Of a DNA stretch of 64,000 nucleotides, positions 51,720 through 64,000 are shown piece after piece (positions within the stretch are counted from its first letter, which is position 1; every line of letters starts with the position of its first letter). The translations under genes and the position numbers were made by a program. The notes beneath the pieces are model-generated. The model was not told the origin of the DNA. It saw only the letters and a program-made list of their open reading frames with translations, and searched no databases. This DNA comes from Brachypodius melanocephalos (taxonomy: Eukaryota; Chordata; Aves; Passeriformes; Pycnonotidae): contig VZSR01000514.1 of assembly GCA_013398615.1 (NCBI GenBank), forward strand, positions 9,458,131 through 9,522,130. The letters are read 5' to 3'.

Positions 51720-52330
51720 TTACTTTTCAGGTATCTATGCAGTCTCCATTTACTCATTTTATCCATGCACTGCTCTCGCAACTCCATCCAAATGCACCTT
51801 CCCAGCTCCTGGATAAAATTGTCCAGAACTGTGCACCAACAGAGCATGTGGAAACAAACCTGCTTTTCTTCCACCCCAGCTTCTCTGGATTTTTGACATT
51901 TTTGACTCTCCTTTACCTGCATGTCTGTCTCCAGAGATGTTGTGTTCTGTGCTTACTTCCAAGCTCTTTCTCCGTCAATGCCCAAGCTTTCCCCACCTTT
52001 CCCAGTGTCTCCCCAATTACTCCTCAGAGAGTTGTGCTTGCCTGGAGCCCCAAACCTTCCCTTCTACCAGCTCCAAAAATTCAACTTTTCATCCCACTCA
52101 GAGCCCCTTTTCCAGCTCAGCTCTCCCTGTGACTGCCCAGACCATCACACACCACTGGGAACACCATTCCCGTCCTGGACGTCCCCAAAGTCCTGCTTCA
52201 GCCTCCAACAGGGTGTTAAAAAACCCAGCCAAAACCACACAGAATTTGCCAAAAATCCATCCAGACTCTGAGGGCAAGAAAATAAGACCTTTCCAAGGAA
52301 GTCTGGGTGAGGGTAGCCTTATACTGAATA
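51720..52330. other. pyrimidine-rich GC island in ATE1 intron
   Basis: About 600 bp of C/T-rich plus-strand sequence stand out from the AT-rich intron. All three plus frames stay open for 116-132 codons, which points to stop-poor composition (TAA/TAG/TGA need purines) rather than coding. No family resemblance in any frame. Confidence 0.55.
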
Positions 52331-53767
52331 AATAATTTCATGCTTCTCATGCCCAGCTACCGACTCAGCCTGTGGAATATTTCAAGACATAATAAATAAC
52401 AGACTAATTGACAGCTTTGCAAATTGTGAAACACTGATATTCACAAGCTGAAATATACTCCTAATTAAGAATTCAGTTGCATGATGTTGGCTTTAGATTA
52501 AGAAATGCTATGTGGGGTTTTCAAACTTTACACAATTAGATCATGTTGAAAAACAAGGTCACTCAAAAATCTGTCCGTCCAGCTATTCTCATTTCTAGCT
52601 GCTTTCATAGATCTATGAACAAGAAATTATATTCTGAAGTCAGTAATTCAGAACAGTACAAGATTTTTAACTTCAAGGCTTTCTACCAATACATGGTACA
52701 CTAGACAAGTTTTTTTAAGCCCAGCAATGAAAAATTGAGTAAAAGCCAAGTAATTTAATCTTTTGTCACTCAATGCTGAAATGCACATAGCCCAGCACTG
52801 AAGAAACAACCTAAAAACAGTGGCACATCCAGGCAAATAGATATTAAAAGTAATTTTAGGAGAGAAGAAAAAGAGTAAAGTTGTAGGACAAAGGGAGACA
52901 GCAGCACAGGAAGGTTCATTAGTAAAATGAACCTTCATTTTTGCAGGATCCTGACTAAATAATACCATGAAATTCGTGGTGGTATATCCTCAATGCACAC
53001 ATAAATGCTATTCACACTAAAAGGAAAAAAGGCAATGATAAATTTCAGTCTTTCAGTGTCTACAATTTGTATTACAAGGATAGAGTAATGCACTTCTGCC
53101 AAAAAATCTAAACCCACTTGTCTCCCTTACATCTGCAGATTAAAAACTGAATAAATAAATACAAAGGCTCGCTTTACCAGTGTTCCAAGCATGTGTTAGA
53201 ACTTAAACCTTAACAGCAACCAAAGCAACAGCTATCTGTACAAAGGATCAACGAGTATCTGTATAAAGAATTCCAGACCATCAAAACACATGTGCTTCAA
53301 CAGAAGTTTCTTCTATTGTCACTAAAAATGTTTATTTTCATAGTAAGTTTTCATTCACGAAACAAGCATTCTAATTTTAAGTCTGAGTGTTTATTAAACA
53401 AGCCTGCTTTGTTTGCTGGGAGAGGGGAATTTGCAAACAAAGCCTCTGTGTTCTCCCAGGAGTCCCTTCTCAGCCGGAGAGCATCCCACCACCTTGGAAC
53501 CACCTTGGGACCATCCCCACACATGGAGCTCCAACCACAGGGCTGAGCTGAAGCCATCCCTGCACCAGGCACCGAAAGCCTGGGGTGTCAACAACGTGAC
53601 GGTTTTTTGCCACCCCAGAAGAGATGACTCGTGGTGTCCTAGGCTGGAAAAGTGGGAAATGAGATCACATCCACCTCCAGCCCAAACATCCACAGTGCTG
53701 CAAGAAGCAGAATCTGAACTGCCACCACAGCCCCTGCCAGATTCCCATCATCCTGCAACCACAGAGC

Positions 53768-54066
53768 CATGGAATGGTTTGGGCTGGAAGGGACCTCAAA
53801 GCTCAGTTTATTCCTTTCATTATCCCAGGTTGCTCCAAGCTTCATCCAACCTGGCCTGGAACTCCCAGGGATGGAGCAGCCGCAGCTTCTCTGGGCAATC
53901 TCACAGTACGGAATTTCTTCCCAATATCCCATCTATCCCTGCCCTCTGACATGGGAAGCCATTTCCCCTTATCCTGTCACTCCATCCCTAGTCCAAAGCT
54001 CCTTTCCAGCTCTCTTTGAGCCCCTTTAGGCATTGGAGGGGGCTCTGAGGTCTCCCCAGAGCCCAG
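53768..54066 (-). mobile_element. CR1 LINE 3' fragment inside ATE1 intron (about 300 bp)
   Basis: CATGGAATGGTTTGGGCTGG, AAGGGACCTCAAAGCTCAGT, then CATCCAACCTGGCCTGGAAC, TTCTTCCCAATATCCCATCT and CCCCTTTAGGCATTGGAGGG, ending near TCTCCCCAGAGCCC. It belongs to the same general subfamily as the copy at 12587. It lies directly beside a GC-rich unique block (53400-53765), which together give long spurious open frames. Confidence 0.92.
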
Positions 54067-55520
54067 GACATATTTGTCTCTCCTCTTTCCTCTCTCCTTT
54101 CCTCCTTCTTAACACTCCAAACTGAAAACCAAGCTGTAGCTACATTAGTTGTCAGAAGAAACTAAATGAACTAAGAGAGCCCCAGGGCTTTAATGCATTC
54201 CCTCTGAGACCATGCTAGATATAAGAAATTGATGAAAGAAGCCAAGAATAGGGGCACTAAACAAATGTAGGAATAAGACACTGAAAACATGGCTAGACAG
54301 AGATGTACTGAAGTTTCGCTAAGCTGTTTTGCAGGAAATAATAACTGCCTGAGGACACAATACAGTAAAAATAATTGTATCCTTTAAACATATTCTTTTT
54401 GACATTGACTTATTTTGAAACTCCTCATGTTATTAAACTCTGTCTCCGTAATTATAAAAAAAACATGAAACTTCTAATCCTAGAATTCTTGTCAAGTAAG
54501 TTCATTTTTATCATACAAAGCTGAACAAAATGAAATTATAGTGGGAGAGCAATCATTCCTTGTGCAGCTTTGAATCCAAGAAGCTCGTGGCCCTGTAAAA
54601 GTGCCCAACACTTTTCTTAGCTGGGCACAACAAATTCCCCATTATGTTTCCACCTGAATTCCTGCCATTTGAGACACAAATGTCTCCTTGCATTTTCAGG
54701 AAAACAGACTGTTTAACATGATGTATCCCCAAAATCTTTGAGCTGAAACATCAACACTTTGGTTTTCTCTTCATGCCAGATGTTTTGAAGTTTTGCTTTA
54801 TAAACACCTTCACATTAAAAAACAAGTTTGGAGGCAAATGGGCTGGAATTAGTAACTACACTATAGGCTGTGTAAGTCCTGATCATTCCAAAACCACGGA
54901 TGTGTTAAACATCCACCCAAATACAGGATTAGGGGAGTATTAAATTAGAACTGCATTTACAGAAGTCAAGCACTTTGTTACAATTTTAACAGCTTACATT
55001 TCCCCCTTTTCAGACTTAAAAAAACCTAAAAATTGCCCAATCACCTTGTTTTATTTTAAAATCAATAAAGCTGCAGCCTGTACTCACATGCATGCATATC
55101 TTGCAGCTTCATGCACTTCCCTGCACTTTTAACACACTTCTAAAATAGACAGCAAAGTGTTATAAACACTTGTATGCTCAGCATACATTATGTCAATATT
55201 AATGGCATAATATAAGTAAATGACTAAAGCTTTAATCAGTTTGAGTCAAGTAAGTTTAATCAAGATCTGCACATCTAAAGGACATCAGCCAAAAATGTTC
55301 CTAAACATTTCTGCCTCTAAAAATCTACTGTAACATCTCTCCACCTTCCTCCCTTTCCCCTGAATGGAAGATAGTTAAAAGCAATTAACAAGCCACACAA
55401 TGCCAACTGGTAAAGACTAAAATGGAAAGAACATAAGAAAAAAAAATCATTAAATAAATCATGGAGATGCTGCCCATACTATCACTAAGCACCCCTAGAG
55501 AACACTGGCCCTAATAGCTT

Positions 55521-55546
55521 AAATAAATAAATAATTAATTAAATAG
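55521..55546. repeat. AAAT-type microsatellite, imperfect
   Basis: AAATAAATAAATAATTAATT followed by AAATAG. Short, AT-only simple repeat in the ATE1 intron. Confidence 0.75.
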
Positions 55547-58500
55547 AATCAATCCATCAGTGGAACAAAAAGCTCATCTTGTCTTCTGTCCATTCACAGA
55601 ACAACAGTGCATCTGTGTTGGGACAAGGATGGATTTTGGCTCCTATGTACTTTTGCTCCACAGACCCATTCTTCTTCAATTAATTAACAATGGAGTCATT
55701 TTCACACCCTTTTTTGTCATCCCATCTCAGTGTTATTTGTGAAAACACTTTTATTCTGAACAAGAAAAGGGGAGGAAGCAAGCAGTATCCTATGCTATTA
55801 AAAAGGATGCTCTACTCCCTTGAAACCTTTTTAGTAAGAATTCCCAAATTATCCAACACATCTAACACAGCAAGTAACTACTTTGAACAGTTTCAGTCAT
55901 TCCTTTTAAAACAGTTCAGTTCTGCAGCTGAGAACAACTAAAGAAAATAAAGTTTTTGGCAGTGGTTAATTCTCACAGGACAAGCAGAAACTTTGGGGCA
56001 GTGTCTGAAAACACCAAAGGGTTGTTGATTTTTGGGTTTTTTTTAAATTGTACTCAAAAAGACAACAATTCATCCAGCTCCCAGGTCTCCACAATAAGGC
56101 AACCTTTGAAAGCCTTTGGGAACTGATTTAATTAGATTAAGAAAAAGCTTTTAAAGAAGCTGTAACAAAAATATTTCACTTCTCCACTGACCCTCCTGCT
56201 TGGGGCCCTGCTCTGTGCAGCCTCTCAGAGCCCTCAAGGATCTTTGGGGAAAACTCAGCACCACCCAAGAGCCTGCTAAACTCCACAATCTTCAACTACA
56301 GTCTCTAATACCAATTACAGAGAATACAAATCTGTTTTTAAATTACTTGCATATAAATAATGGTGGTGGCCACCACAGGATAATAAGAAATAATCTGCTC
56401 CCCTACAAGGGATATGCTGGGGGTGTGAAAACACAATTAATTACCATCATCTGCAACCCAGTACTGTCATAGACTTCCTCTAGATTTTAATTCTGCATTT
56501 TTTACTTTGAGCTGTCACTTCAGGTATTTACTGTAATACTATAAATAATAATTTACTACTATAAGGAAGATAAAATTCTTCAGATCCCCACAAGCACTGG
56601 AAGGAAAAACCATAAAACCCTTTATGCCCTGTCAACTGATTTAATGCAATATTCTCTCCTGAAAGGAAGAAAAATGCAAGTTTTAACACAGACTTAGCTA
56701 AAGCAGAACGGACAGCAGAGAAATTCAACAGCACACACACACTTTCTTTCTTAGTCACATAGTCACGAACCTTGACACTAAAAATAACTCACCCCACATC
56801 CCAATTTAGCCCATTCTGAAAACTTTATAGTTGCACAATTCCCTTTTCTTCTCCTCCTTTCCCCCTTTTCTCCTTGCCTCCAGAGGTTTCTATCTTCTTC
56901 AGCACAATGAAGGCAGTAACTCATTTTATAGAAACAAATGCTAGGAGCTGACCTCAGCATCTGAGGGCCTAATTTTAGCCACCATTCTCTAGGACAAAAA
57001 TACATTGGTTGATGAAAGTATTCTAGGCTGCATTAAAAAAATGACAAAAAGCTTAAAAAATAAGACTTTGAGAAAAGAAGGAACTGAAGGGTGTTTTTTG
57101 GTGGATGGTTGAATGAGGTTTTAAGAGAAGCCCATGAAGAGGCATGGTGGTAGACATCAGGTTTAAAAAAAAGGGTGTTGCAAAAAACCCTATTAAAATT
57201 AAACACAACAACAACAAAGAAATAATAATCTTATTCTTTAGGAAGAAAAGCTTAGGTGGGACATTAATAAAAAGAATCTCAGTGGGATGATCATAAAAGA
57301 ACAAGAATATATAAGAATATATATTATATTCTCACACCAAGGCAGAGATGTGCATGAGTGTATCAAGGGAGGCCCTTGGCTCACATCCTAGAGGTTTTAA
57401 AAGTTAATAAAATTATAACTGAACCTGCATTGCAGTAAAAGGATGGACTACACAACCCATGATTCCACTTCTCCCTCCAAATCACCTCTACAGGATTCTG
57501 GGACGCTCATTCCCATCCAAGTACTGATGCTGAACTTCTTGCAAACTAGACTGTGTTTAACATCAGGGTTGAGGATAAATAATAAAACCTCATTAATATG
57601 TTCTGTTCATTAATTATACTTTTACTTGGAGACTCGGTACAGTTGGTAGCTAAACAAACTCAGACAAAGAAAACAATCATTCATAATAATTAATTGTCCT
57701 CTAGATTACATGTAACACTTCACAGGAGTGTACTGTGATACCTCTGTAAAATTAATGAGACCTTAGTTAAACCAGTTTAAAGCATTAAAGTATCTCCCAT
57801 TAAACCTTTTCTGGAAAATTGGAGAGAAAACATCGCTTGTGTAGATTAACTGGCTTGTCAGCCACCTCCTACTGTAAAGGCCACAAGTGAAAAATGGCAG
57901 AGCCAGGAAAAGCAGGAGCTCTAGGCTTTCAGACCAAATAAATTCCACTTGACAATATTGCCTAATTAGAGCTAATATAATCAGCAAAACAGCAAAAATG
58001 AGAGCAGCTGGATTTGGAGTTAAATGAGAGATTCAACACTCCGAGTGTTGCCATCTTCAATAAATGTGCACAGATAAAATGAACCAGTTTCAGTGACTCA
58101 AACTTTGCTGATGGATTTGACTTTTCTGTAGGGCACAAGAACTTTTAATATTTTGTCCAACATCTGAACTGACCTGGCTGTGAACAGCTTCACATAGGCA
58201 CTGTGTCAGGAAAAATAAAGAGAATTATCTTCATAAATATGTTTACACCTTTTCCATCACAGCACTGCACAGTGTCCATCTCCGAATATTCAAATTAGCT
58301 CACTTTTGGGAATTCTCACAAAGAGACAAAGACAAAATTCAGAAGTACATGGTGTTAAGTAGTATTTGAGGACCATCCAAAATGATTAAATTAACAAAAC
58401 TGAAGTGAAGCTGATGAAACAGCATTACATCAATTCATTTGCTTGATAGAAACTTTAAAAATGCTCTTAATTCCACGCATTCTTACACTTACTAGCAAGG

Positions 58501-58601
58501 AAGTAATGAGTTTGTAGAAACTATAATTGAAAAATTCTGAAATGGGAATTTGGACCTCATTTCTCACATGAAGGAAAAAATTACAGACATGTGAATTGTG
58601 A

Positions 58602-58642
58602 AATAAATTATTCTCCCTTACAAAAAAAAAAAAAAAAAAAAA
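58602..58642 (+). repeat. AATAAA plus A21 tract
   Basis: AATAAA at 58602-58607 is followed 14 nt later by 21 A residues (58622-58642), then a CAA-rich stretch. The spacing imitates the 3' end of a processed transcript, but no gene is recognisable upstream and no target-site duplication was established. Confidence 0.6.
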
Positions 58643-59099
58643 GACAACAACAACAACAAAAGAACCCCCCCAAAAACACAAGAAAGCAACCCAAACAAAA
58701 TCCACAGCTCTTTTGTCTCTGCACTTCACAATTTAAAGTTCTCACTTTAACTGCTAGTGGTTGCTATGGAGTCCCCAAATGAGCCTTCAACTAAGATTTA
58801 GTGTAAGTCAGAAATGAGCAGGGAATTTATGACTGTGCTGAGTCATGAATTAGACATGATAAATTTCCACCAGCTACCATCATTCAGAGCATGGTTTGCC
58901 TCAGGTTTATTTACATGATCCTGAATAAATCTTTTTTAGCAGCTCCTTTTGACAGAGACAGGCAAGTTACCTCTAGTAAGTCTGAAAAGATCCACTAGCA
59001 CAGAACTGACCAACAAGTTAACAAACTCTGCCTCTTACTCTTGGCTTTTTAAGGTAGGATTTTAGCTCACTTAAATCTTACATAAATTAGCAAAATCAC

Positions 59100-59101
<2 letters not shown>

Positions 59102-59131
<30 letters not shown>
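59102..59131. repeat. (TA)15 microsatellite
   Basis: A perfect alternating TA run lies in the ATE1 intron, flanked by TCACAT on the left and GTGAAGTTG on the right. Probably polymorphic. Confidence 0.97.
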
Positions 59132-59135
<4 letters not shown>

Positions 59136-60849
59136 AGTTGTCCCAAATTAACAAGATTCCTGTAAAAAGTAAAAGGTGTAGAACACATCCCTGCTGATGT
59201 GCAAATGCAGGTAGTTAACGCCACATTAATCACATTTCTATGTTTATTCTTCACAACATTTGAACTGGGAATTCTGAATATACAGAAGATGGTTGGGTTT
59301 TTTAAGGACCACATGAAAATAACTTGATCCAAACCAAGTTTATTTTCTCAAGGTGCAATAATGAGAAAGAGATTTGTTGACTTCAGAGGTCATCTGAGAC
59401 CTGCAGAACAAACATTATCTACACTGAAAAAAGCCCAGAAATAATACAATCAAACATAAATATACATATTATTTTCACTTCATTTCTGCTACAAACATCA
59501 GTCATCTTAAACTCCATAAACAAATCATAAGAAACATGGATTTCTAACATGAGGAACATAAACACTTCTAACATTGGAAAAATAAATCCCCAGGGACATG
59601 TTCACTTCTCTCCCAAAAGAACTCTAAGTGACAAAAGAAGTAAGTCCTCATTGAAAATATTTTACCAGAAGAAATAAACTTAAGCAAAAAGATATGGCAG
59701 GATCTGTGTCTGTTTCCAGAAGAAAAATAGGATTGCAGAAAAATGCTGGGTAAAATTCAGCACAGCCTTAACATCTGTACTGAAGAAAAACTTAATAATT
59801 TACCAATTATAGACAGCAAAGAACAACAGCTTAGGGAAAAAAATAAAGAAGCAATTGAATATTTGCATTAATTATCTTTACCTGCTATGAAAACATGGAA
59901 ACTGATATTCTGCTTTGAATAATCACATTTTCAGTGGAAATCCCCTGTCAGCATTCAGTTCTGGCTGTTGCTATCCAGAATGGAGAATCTCTTGATTCCT
60001 GCTTGCTGATGCTCATAATAATGTAGTTTTCACAACCTCTCTACAAGTGTTTTGAAGGAAAAAAAAACCCTCTAGAAAGTGGCCTCCAACATTTTGTAAG
60101 AAGATGTTAAAAGCAAAGCAGAAAAGCTTTTAAATATTTATTACTAGCATGACATCAAGAACTAAAGAATAATTTTTTACCCATGGTGTTTTTATTCTGT
60201 CCCACATTCTCACTGTTGTTTATTCCAACATGCTAAGTTCCATTTACTTGGTACAGGCTTTCAGATAAGGAAAGGTGAAAGGAAAAAGCTTTTATGGAAG
60301 GAGGAAACAAAAGGGAAAAGGGTTTTTAAAAAAGCTGTAAGGGACTCTGCAATCCTGAATAGAACACCTGCCTTCTCACATCCAAAAACCAGACACCCCT
60401 CCTAGTTAAAGCACATTTGATAAAATTAACTTAGAGAGAGAAGGATTTTTGCACCAGATACACCTTGAAGGAAGATTAAAGCAGCTTGATTTTCAGAAGC
60501 ATTTAAAACGTGTACACAAGTCAAGCATGCAAAATCCTTTTGGAAATCTTGGTCACTCTAAAAGACTTCTCAAAATCCCTTTGGGTTTTAATGTCAAAAC
60601 TCCAACAGAATTCAGAACTCAGAAATCAATGTTCAATTTTAGCTGCTGATGCTGGCGTACAGGAGGATCCCAGGAAAGTTCAGGGAGGAAACAGAGAGAA
60701 GGAAGGCAGGAGGAAGATAAAAATGATGTTAATAAGACACACACAAAAGCAGGGATTACCTCCCCACTTGTGCAATTTATCATTCTCTGGGCTTTACTAC
60801 TATATGTTTTTCTCTTTATTATTTGCTCTTTTTTTTTAACAGTCCTGCC

Positions 60850-60867
60850 AAAAAAAAAAAAAAAAAA
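60850..60867. repeat. poly(A) tract (18)
   Basis: Uninterrupted A run in the ATE1 intron, directly after AGTCCTGCC; simple repeat. Confidence 0.9.
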
Positions 60868-63800
60868 GCAAAACCACTGTGTTGTTGAAACTTTTATTGC
60901 TTTCTTAGAGTAAATAATGGTTTTACAATGCTGATACTTCACTTCTTTATTACCAAAAGGTGCCGCAAGCAACACTCTATAACAATTACTGACTTTTCGG
61001 GATATTTAGTTGACTCTTTATGATGTGTTTACATAAAAAGTTGTTTTGTACTAATTGCAATGCAGATTTATTCCTTTAAACTTACAAAATTAATCCTGGA
61101 AAAGCCACTAGTTTCAGGGCAACTCCAGTCCTCCAACCTACTCCCAGCTAACCATATTTTCCCATTTTAAGGTAAATGGCAATAATACCAATGAGAAAAT
61201 GAGGCTGAATAAAAAGATGACACATGGAGGTATAAAAGGTAGAAAAGCAGCAGCTCTTCTTGGGTGGAACTGGTGACACATTCAGCAAATGTGCAAATCA
61301 CAGAGGATCACATGAAGGCACATCACATTAAATCTCCTTCCCTCACAAATTTCACTTTACACAGCAAATCTGAGCTTACTGAAAACATTAACTAAATTCC
61401 ATTGTGAAACATGGTGAAAGAGTCTGGACAGGGGAAGATGAGCCAGACTCCTGTGGATCTTGTGGACACGCAGCCTATCACTGGATGCATTTCACTGCTG
61501 CACGAGGAGTGATGCTGAAATTCCTGAAAGCAGCCAAAGAAATTGGCTCTCAAGTGCCATAAAATTCCAGGAGCACTGCTTGTGACCACAGTCAGTCCGA
61601 GGTATTTAGTTTAAGAATGATTAATCACACTTGAATCAGCCTTTTGTTTCTTTTCTGACATTTCAGAGCCCTTTCTAGTATTCCATCTATCTGAAGTCTG
61701 GCCATGACTTGATACCAAAGGAGACTGTTTGAAATAATTCCATTTACTTTGGCCTGCATACAAGTCTGGATAAAGGTTTCAGTCAAAACACCTCTTCATA
61801 TCATAGAATGGTCTTAAAATGGCACACAGAGATAGCACAGCACGAAGACATTAAATGTGCTGTGCACTTCAAAGGGCTCTGAGCGTTATTTACCAGCATC
61901 AGTGGGGTGGCCTCCTGGGGAAGCACATCCTTGACCAAAACAAGGACTGACCCACGCTCCAGCTGCAGGGTTTGCATGCAAATACCGACACTGAAAAAGC
62001 TTCAAAAAAAACAGAATTAAGGAAACTCGTGTAGAAAACGTCACCAACAAATCCTTCCCAGCACAAGAACTTAGAGGAGAAAGGGATTTAGGGTCAACAG
62101 AGGTCAAATGGCCAAGGCAAGGCAGCAAATACACTTATTATTTATACCAGAAACACAACCTTAAAATCTATTTAATGTCACTCACCACAAGACTCAAAAT
62201 CAGTGTCAAAGGAGTGCAATGGAAAGAACAGAAAGGACCTTAAAGAGTTCAAAGTGATAAAAAAATATGAATTTAGTAACATAGAGCCACAGAGTGAAAT
62301 TTTTTACTTGAAGGACGGAGGATAAAATAGACAGAATATCAATCCAGGAAGAAAATCCAAGGTCCTCTCAAGCATTTCTCTGATATGGCTGTTTGCTAAA
62401 GGTGCTTCTTTTATTTCTGTAATTCCACAAATATGCTTGTGAATTACTGCATTTAACTGAAAACATTTACAAGTACACAGAAAGGACTTAAACACATGAG
62501 AAGCAACCCTGAGATCAACCTCATTTTCAAGTAAAATACTCCAAAATGCATTAGGAAAAAGACTTAGCATCATATGACTCCTGGAAAATTTTCCAGGAGA
62601 CTATTTTCCAGTGTGAGAACTACCACATTTAACAACCTGAGAAGATTTCCCACAAGGTCATGAATTTCTTCAGAGAACAATTCAAATCTTGTATTACCCT
62701 AAGCTACCCAGAAAAAATGGAACAAAGCCATTGCTTGGGGTTTTTCACTGGATTTTTCCATATTAACATAATAGGAGTACAGGAATCCCTTTGTCTCAAT
62801 TTAATGTAGATTTTGTATTACCAGTTTGTAAATATTAACCCATACATGGGAAAAAACAGAGAGGCTGGGAACTAAAAGATATCCTAATATTGCAATAGAT
62901 TCCATCTCAAAGTAATTTCACTGAGATTCCACTGTTCCAAAATCACCTTGCAATCGATGTTGGCTGCTGCAGAACAAAAGGAATGGGAACAGTGAGTCAA
63001 AGGGGAGCTTTATTTTAAAAATCTCTGTAATTATGTCTGATCCACGGGTTAGTTGATACCCTAACCATTCATCTTCCTGCCTGAGAATCCAGAATTCTCC
63101 AATTCTGTTGCTGTGCCAGAGGAATCCCAGCTCTGGGATCTGCTTCAAGGATTTTCAGGCCTCCAATGTTCCTCTGGATTACATCCCATTCATACACCAA
63201 ATTGTACCAGTTGTGGAAAGAATCCTTCAGATGAAATGGCCACACACTGACTCCCAATAACTACTCCCTAAATCCTGTGCCTTCACTGTAAATAAATCTC
63301 TGTGTACTCATCAGACACTTCTCATAGAGAAAAGTGCTCCTGTGCTCAGCCTCCATTTCTAAACATCCCAGGACAAATAATTTGCTAAGAAAATAAGAAA
63401 AAGCCTAGAAACCCAGTGGACAGCTTTCCAGCTCCTTCTCTTTCTCCCCTTCATTTAATTTCCTTACCTGACACCAGTTTAACATCAGCCACCCCCAGCC
63501 TGTCACTCTTCCACAGTATCATTAAGGGAAGGAAGCCTCTAACATCTCAATTAAACTGCAATAAAGCAAAGTCCTCGACATGAAATGCCTCTAAGTCAAT
63601 CAGGCATTACTGAAATTACTCAATCTGCAAAGTCAGTACTTCCCACCCTGCTTCACCACTCCCCATCACTTCCCAAGACCAGCAGAATTATCCAGATGCA
63701 TTACAGAGCTTAGGTTGATAATTTGGTTCTGGTGTTCTATTTCAGCGAGGGAAAAGTGGAACTACAGAATTAATGTCAACCTGATTTTCAATTCCATTAC

Positions 63801-64000
63801 TTTTCTCTACTTCTGAAACAAATGCATCCAGGAAAAGAAATATAAAATAGAACAAAGGCCCTTGCAATTCATTTATTAGATTATTGCTGGCCCAGCAGAG
63901 AGCATTATGTGTGTTCTAATCACACATTTATAGGCTTTCCTTCTTATCCTCCCCAGTCCCAGCTTTAATTACTCAACACATTGACATATGTGGGTTTCTA

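Larger units (their letters stand above)
42043..64000 (-). other. ATE1: ATE1 upstream intron, open at right edge
   Basis: The penultimate exon has a good acceptor at 42043, so its upstream exon must lie at higher coordinates. I looked for the preceding conserved coding segments of ATE1 (those around YYMGFYIHSCPK and DPDYSFLSLGVYS) on the minus strand and found none up to 64000. The interval is therefore read as a single intron of at least 22 kb. It is AT-rich and holds CR1 fragments at 45525, 47626 and 53768, a (TA)n microsatellite at 59102 and poly(A) runs at 58622 and 60850. A small divergent or alternative exon could have been missed. Confidence 0.7.

Noticed and set aside
53413..53949. 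178-codon plus-strand frame
   Set aside because: Its second half is the antisense of a CR1 fragment and its first half is GC-rich unique DNA without any motif.
61799..61816. ATCATAGAATGGTCTTAAAA, similar to the CR1 terminal sequence
   Set aside because: Only about 15 bp agree and the following bases do not continue the CR1 consensus.
62222..62252. AAAGGACCTTAAAGAGTTCAA resembling CR1 end
   Set aside because: Too short, and without the ATCATAGAATGG start or adjoining CR1 blocks.
1..64000. tRNA, rRNA, snRNA, microRNA clusters, CRISPR arrays, intact endogenous retroviruses or DNA transposons
   Set aside because: None could be recognised by eye on either strand; no paired LTRs, no terminal inverted repeats and no cloverleaf-like A/B boxes were found. 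Divergent copies cannot be excluded without a search.

Overview
This is vertebrate nuclear DNA, almost certainly from a bird. Two facts support that. First, about ten short, 5'-truncated CR1 retrotransposon 3' ends of the avian type are scattered over both strands. Second, two clean spliced exons on the minus strand encode the C-terminal 99 residues of ATE1, arginyl-tRNA--protein transferase 1. The window has no bacterial-style gene density, no operons, no CRISPR array and no complete mobile element. It is ordinary low-density avian chromosome: one gene 3' end, a large intergenic space and large introns.

Layout. Positions 1-26,050 hold no recognised gene. If the vertebrate order FGFR2-ATE1 is kept, as it is in mammals with both genes in the same orientation, this is the spacer between the ATE1 3' end and the FGFR2 5' end, with FGFR2 lying off the left edge. 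The spacer contains CR1 fragments (about 412, 7792, 12587, 17276, with weaker ones at 17040 and 21690), two GC-rich minisatellites (26-bp unit at 11353-11580; 14-bp unit at 15745-15884), and several non-repeat blocks rich in CpG and homeodomain-like AT cores that are candidate regulatory elements (about 7990-8485, 14150-14720, 18720-18860, 20940-21110). From about 11 to 18 kb the DNA is clearly more GC-rich than the rest.

The ATE1 last coding exon is 27976-28154 and the penultimate coding exon is 41922-42042, both on the minus strand. They are joined by a 13.8-kb phase-1 intron, and the combined reading frame is exactly as long as the mammalian C-terminus as I recall it. A 3' UTR should run leftward from 27975; a candidate poly(A) signal is at 26074-26079. 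From 42043 to the right edge I find no further ATE1 exon, so this is read as an intron of at least 22 kb, with the promoter and all other exons beyond 64,000. The introns are AT-rich and carry CR1 pieces (34563, 45525, 47626, 53768), poly(A) tracts, a (TA)n microsatellite and a few composition islands.

No undescribed biological system is evident. The points most worth checking are the candidate regulatory elements of the FGFR2-ATE1 spacer, the 42-bp higher-order structure of one minisatellite, a duplicated 14-nt element just after the ATE1 stop codon, and CpG-rich or pyrimidine-rich islands inside the ATE1 introns. Conservation claims are inferences from composition, because no alignment could be run.
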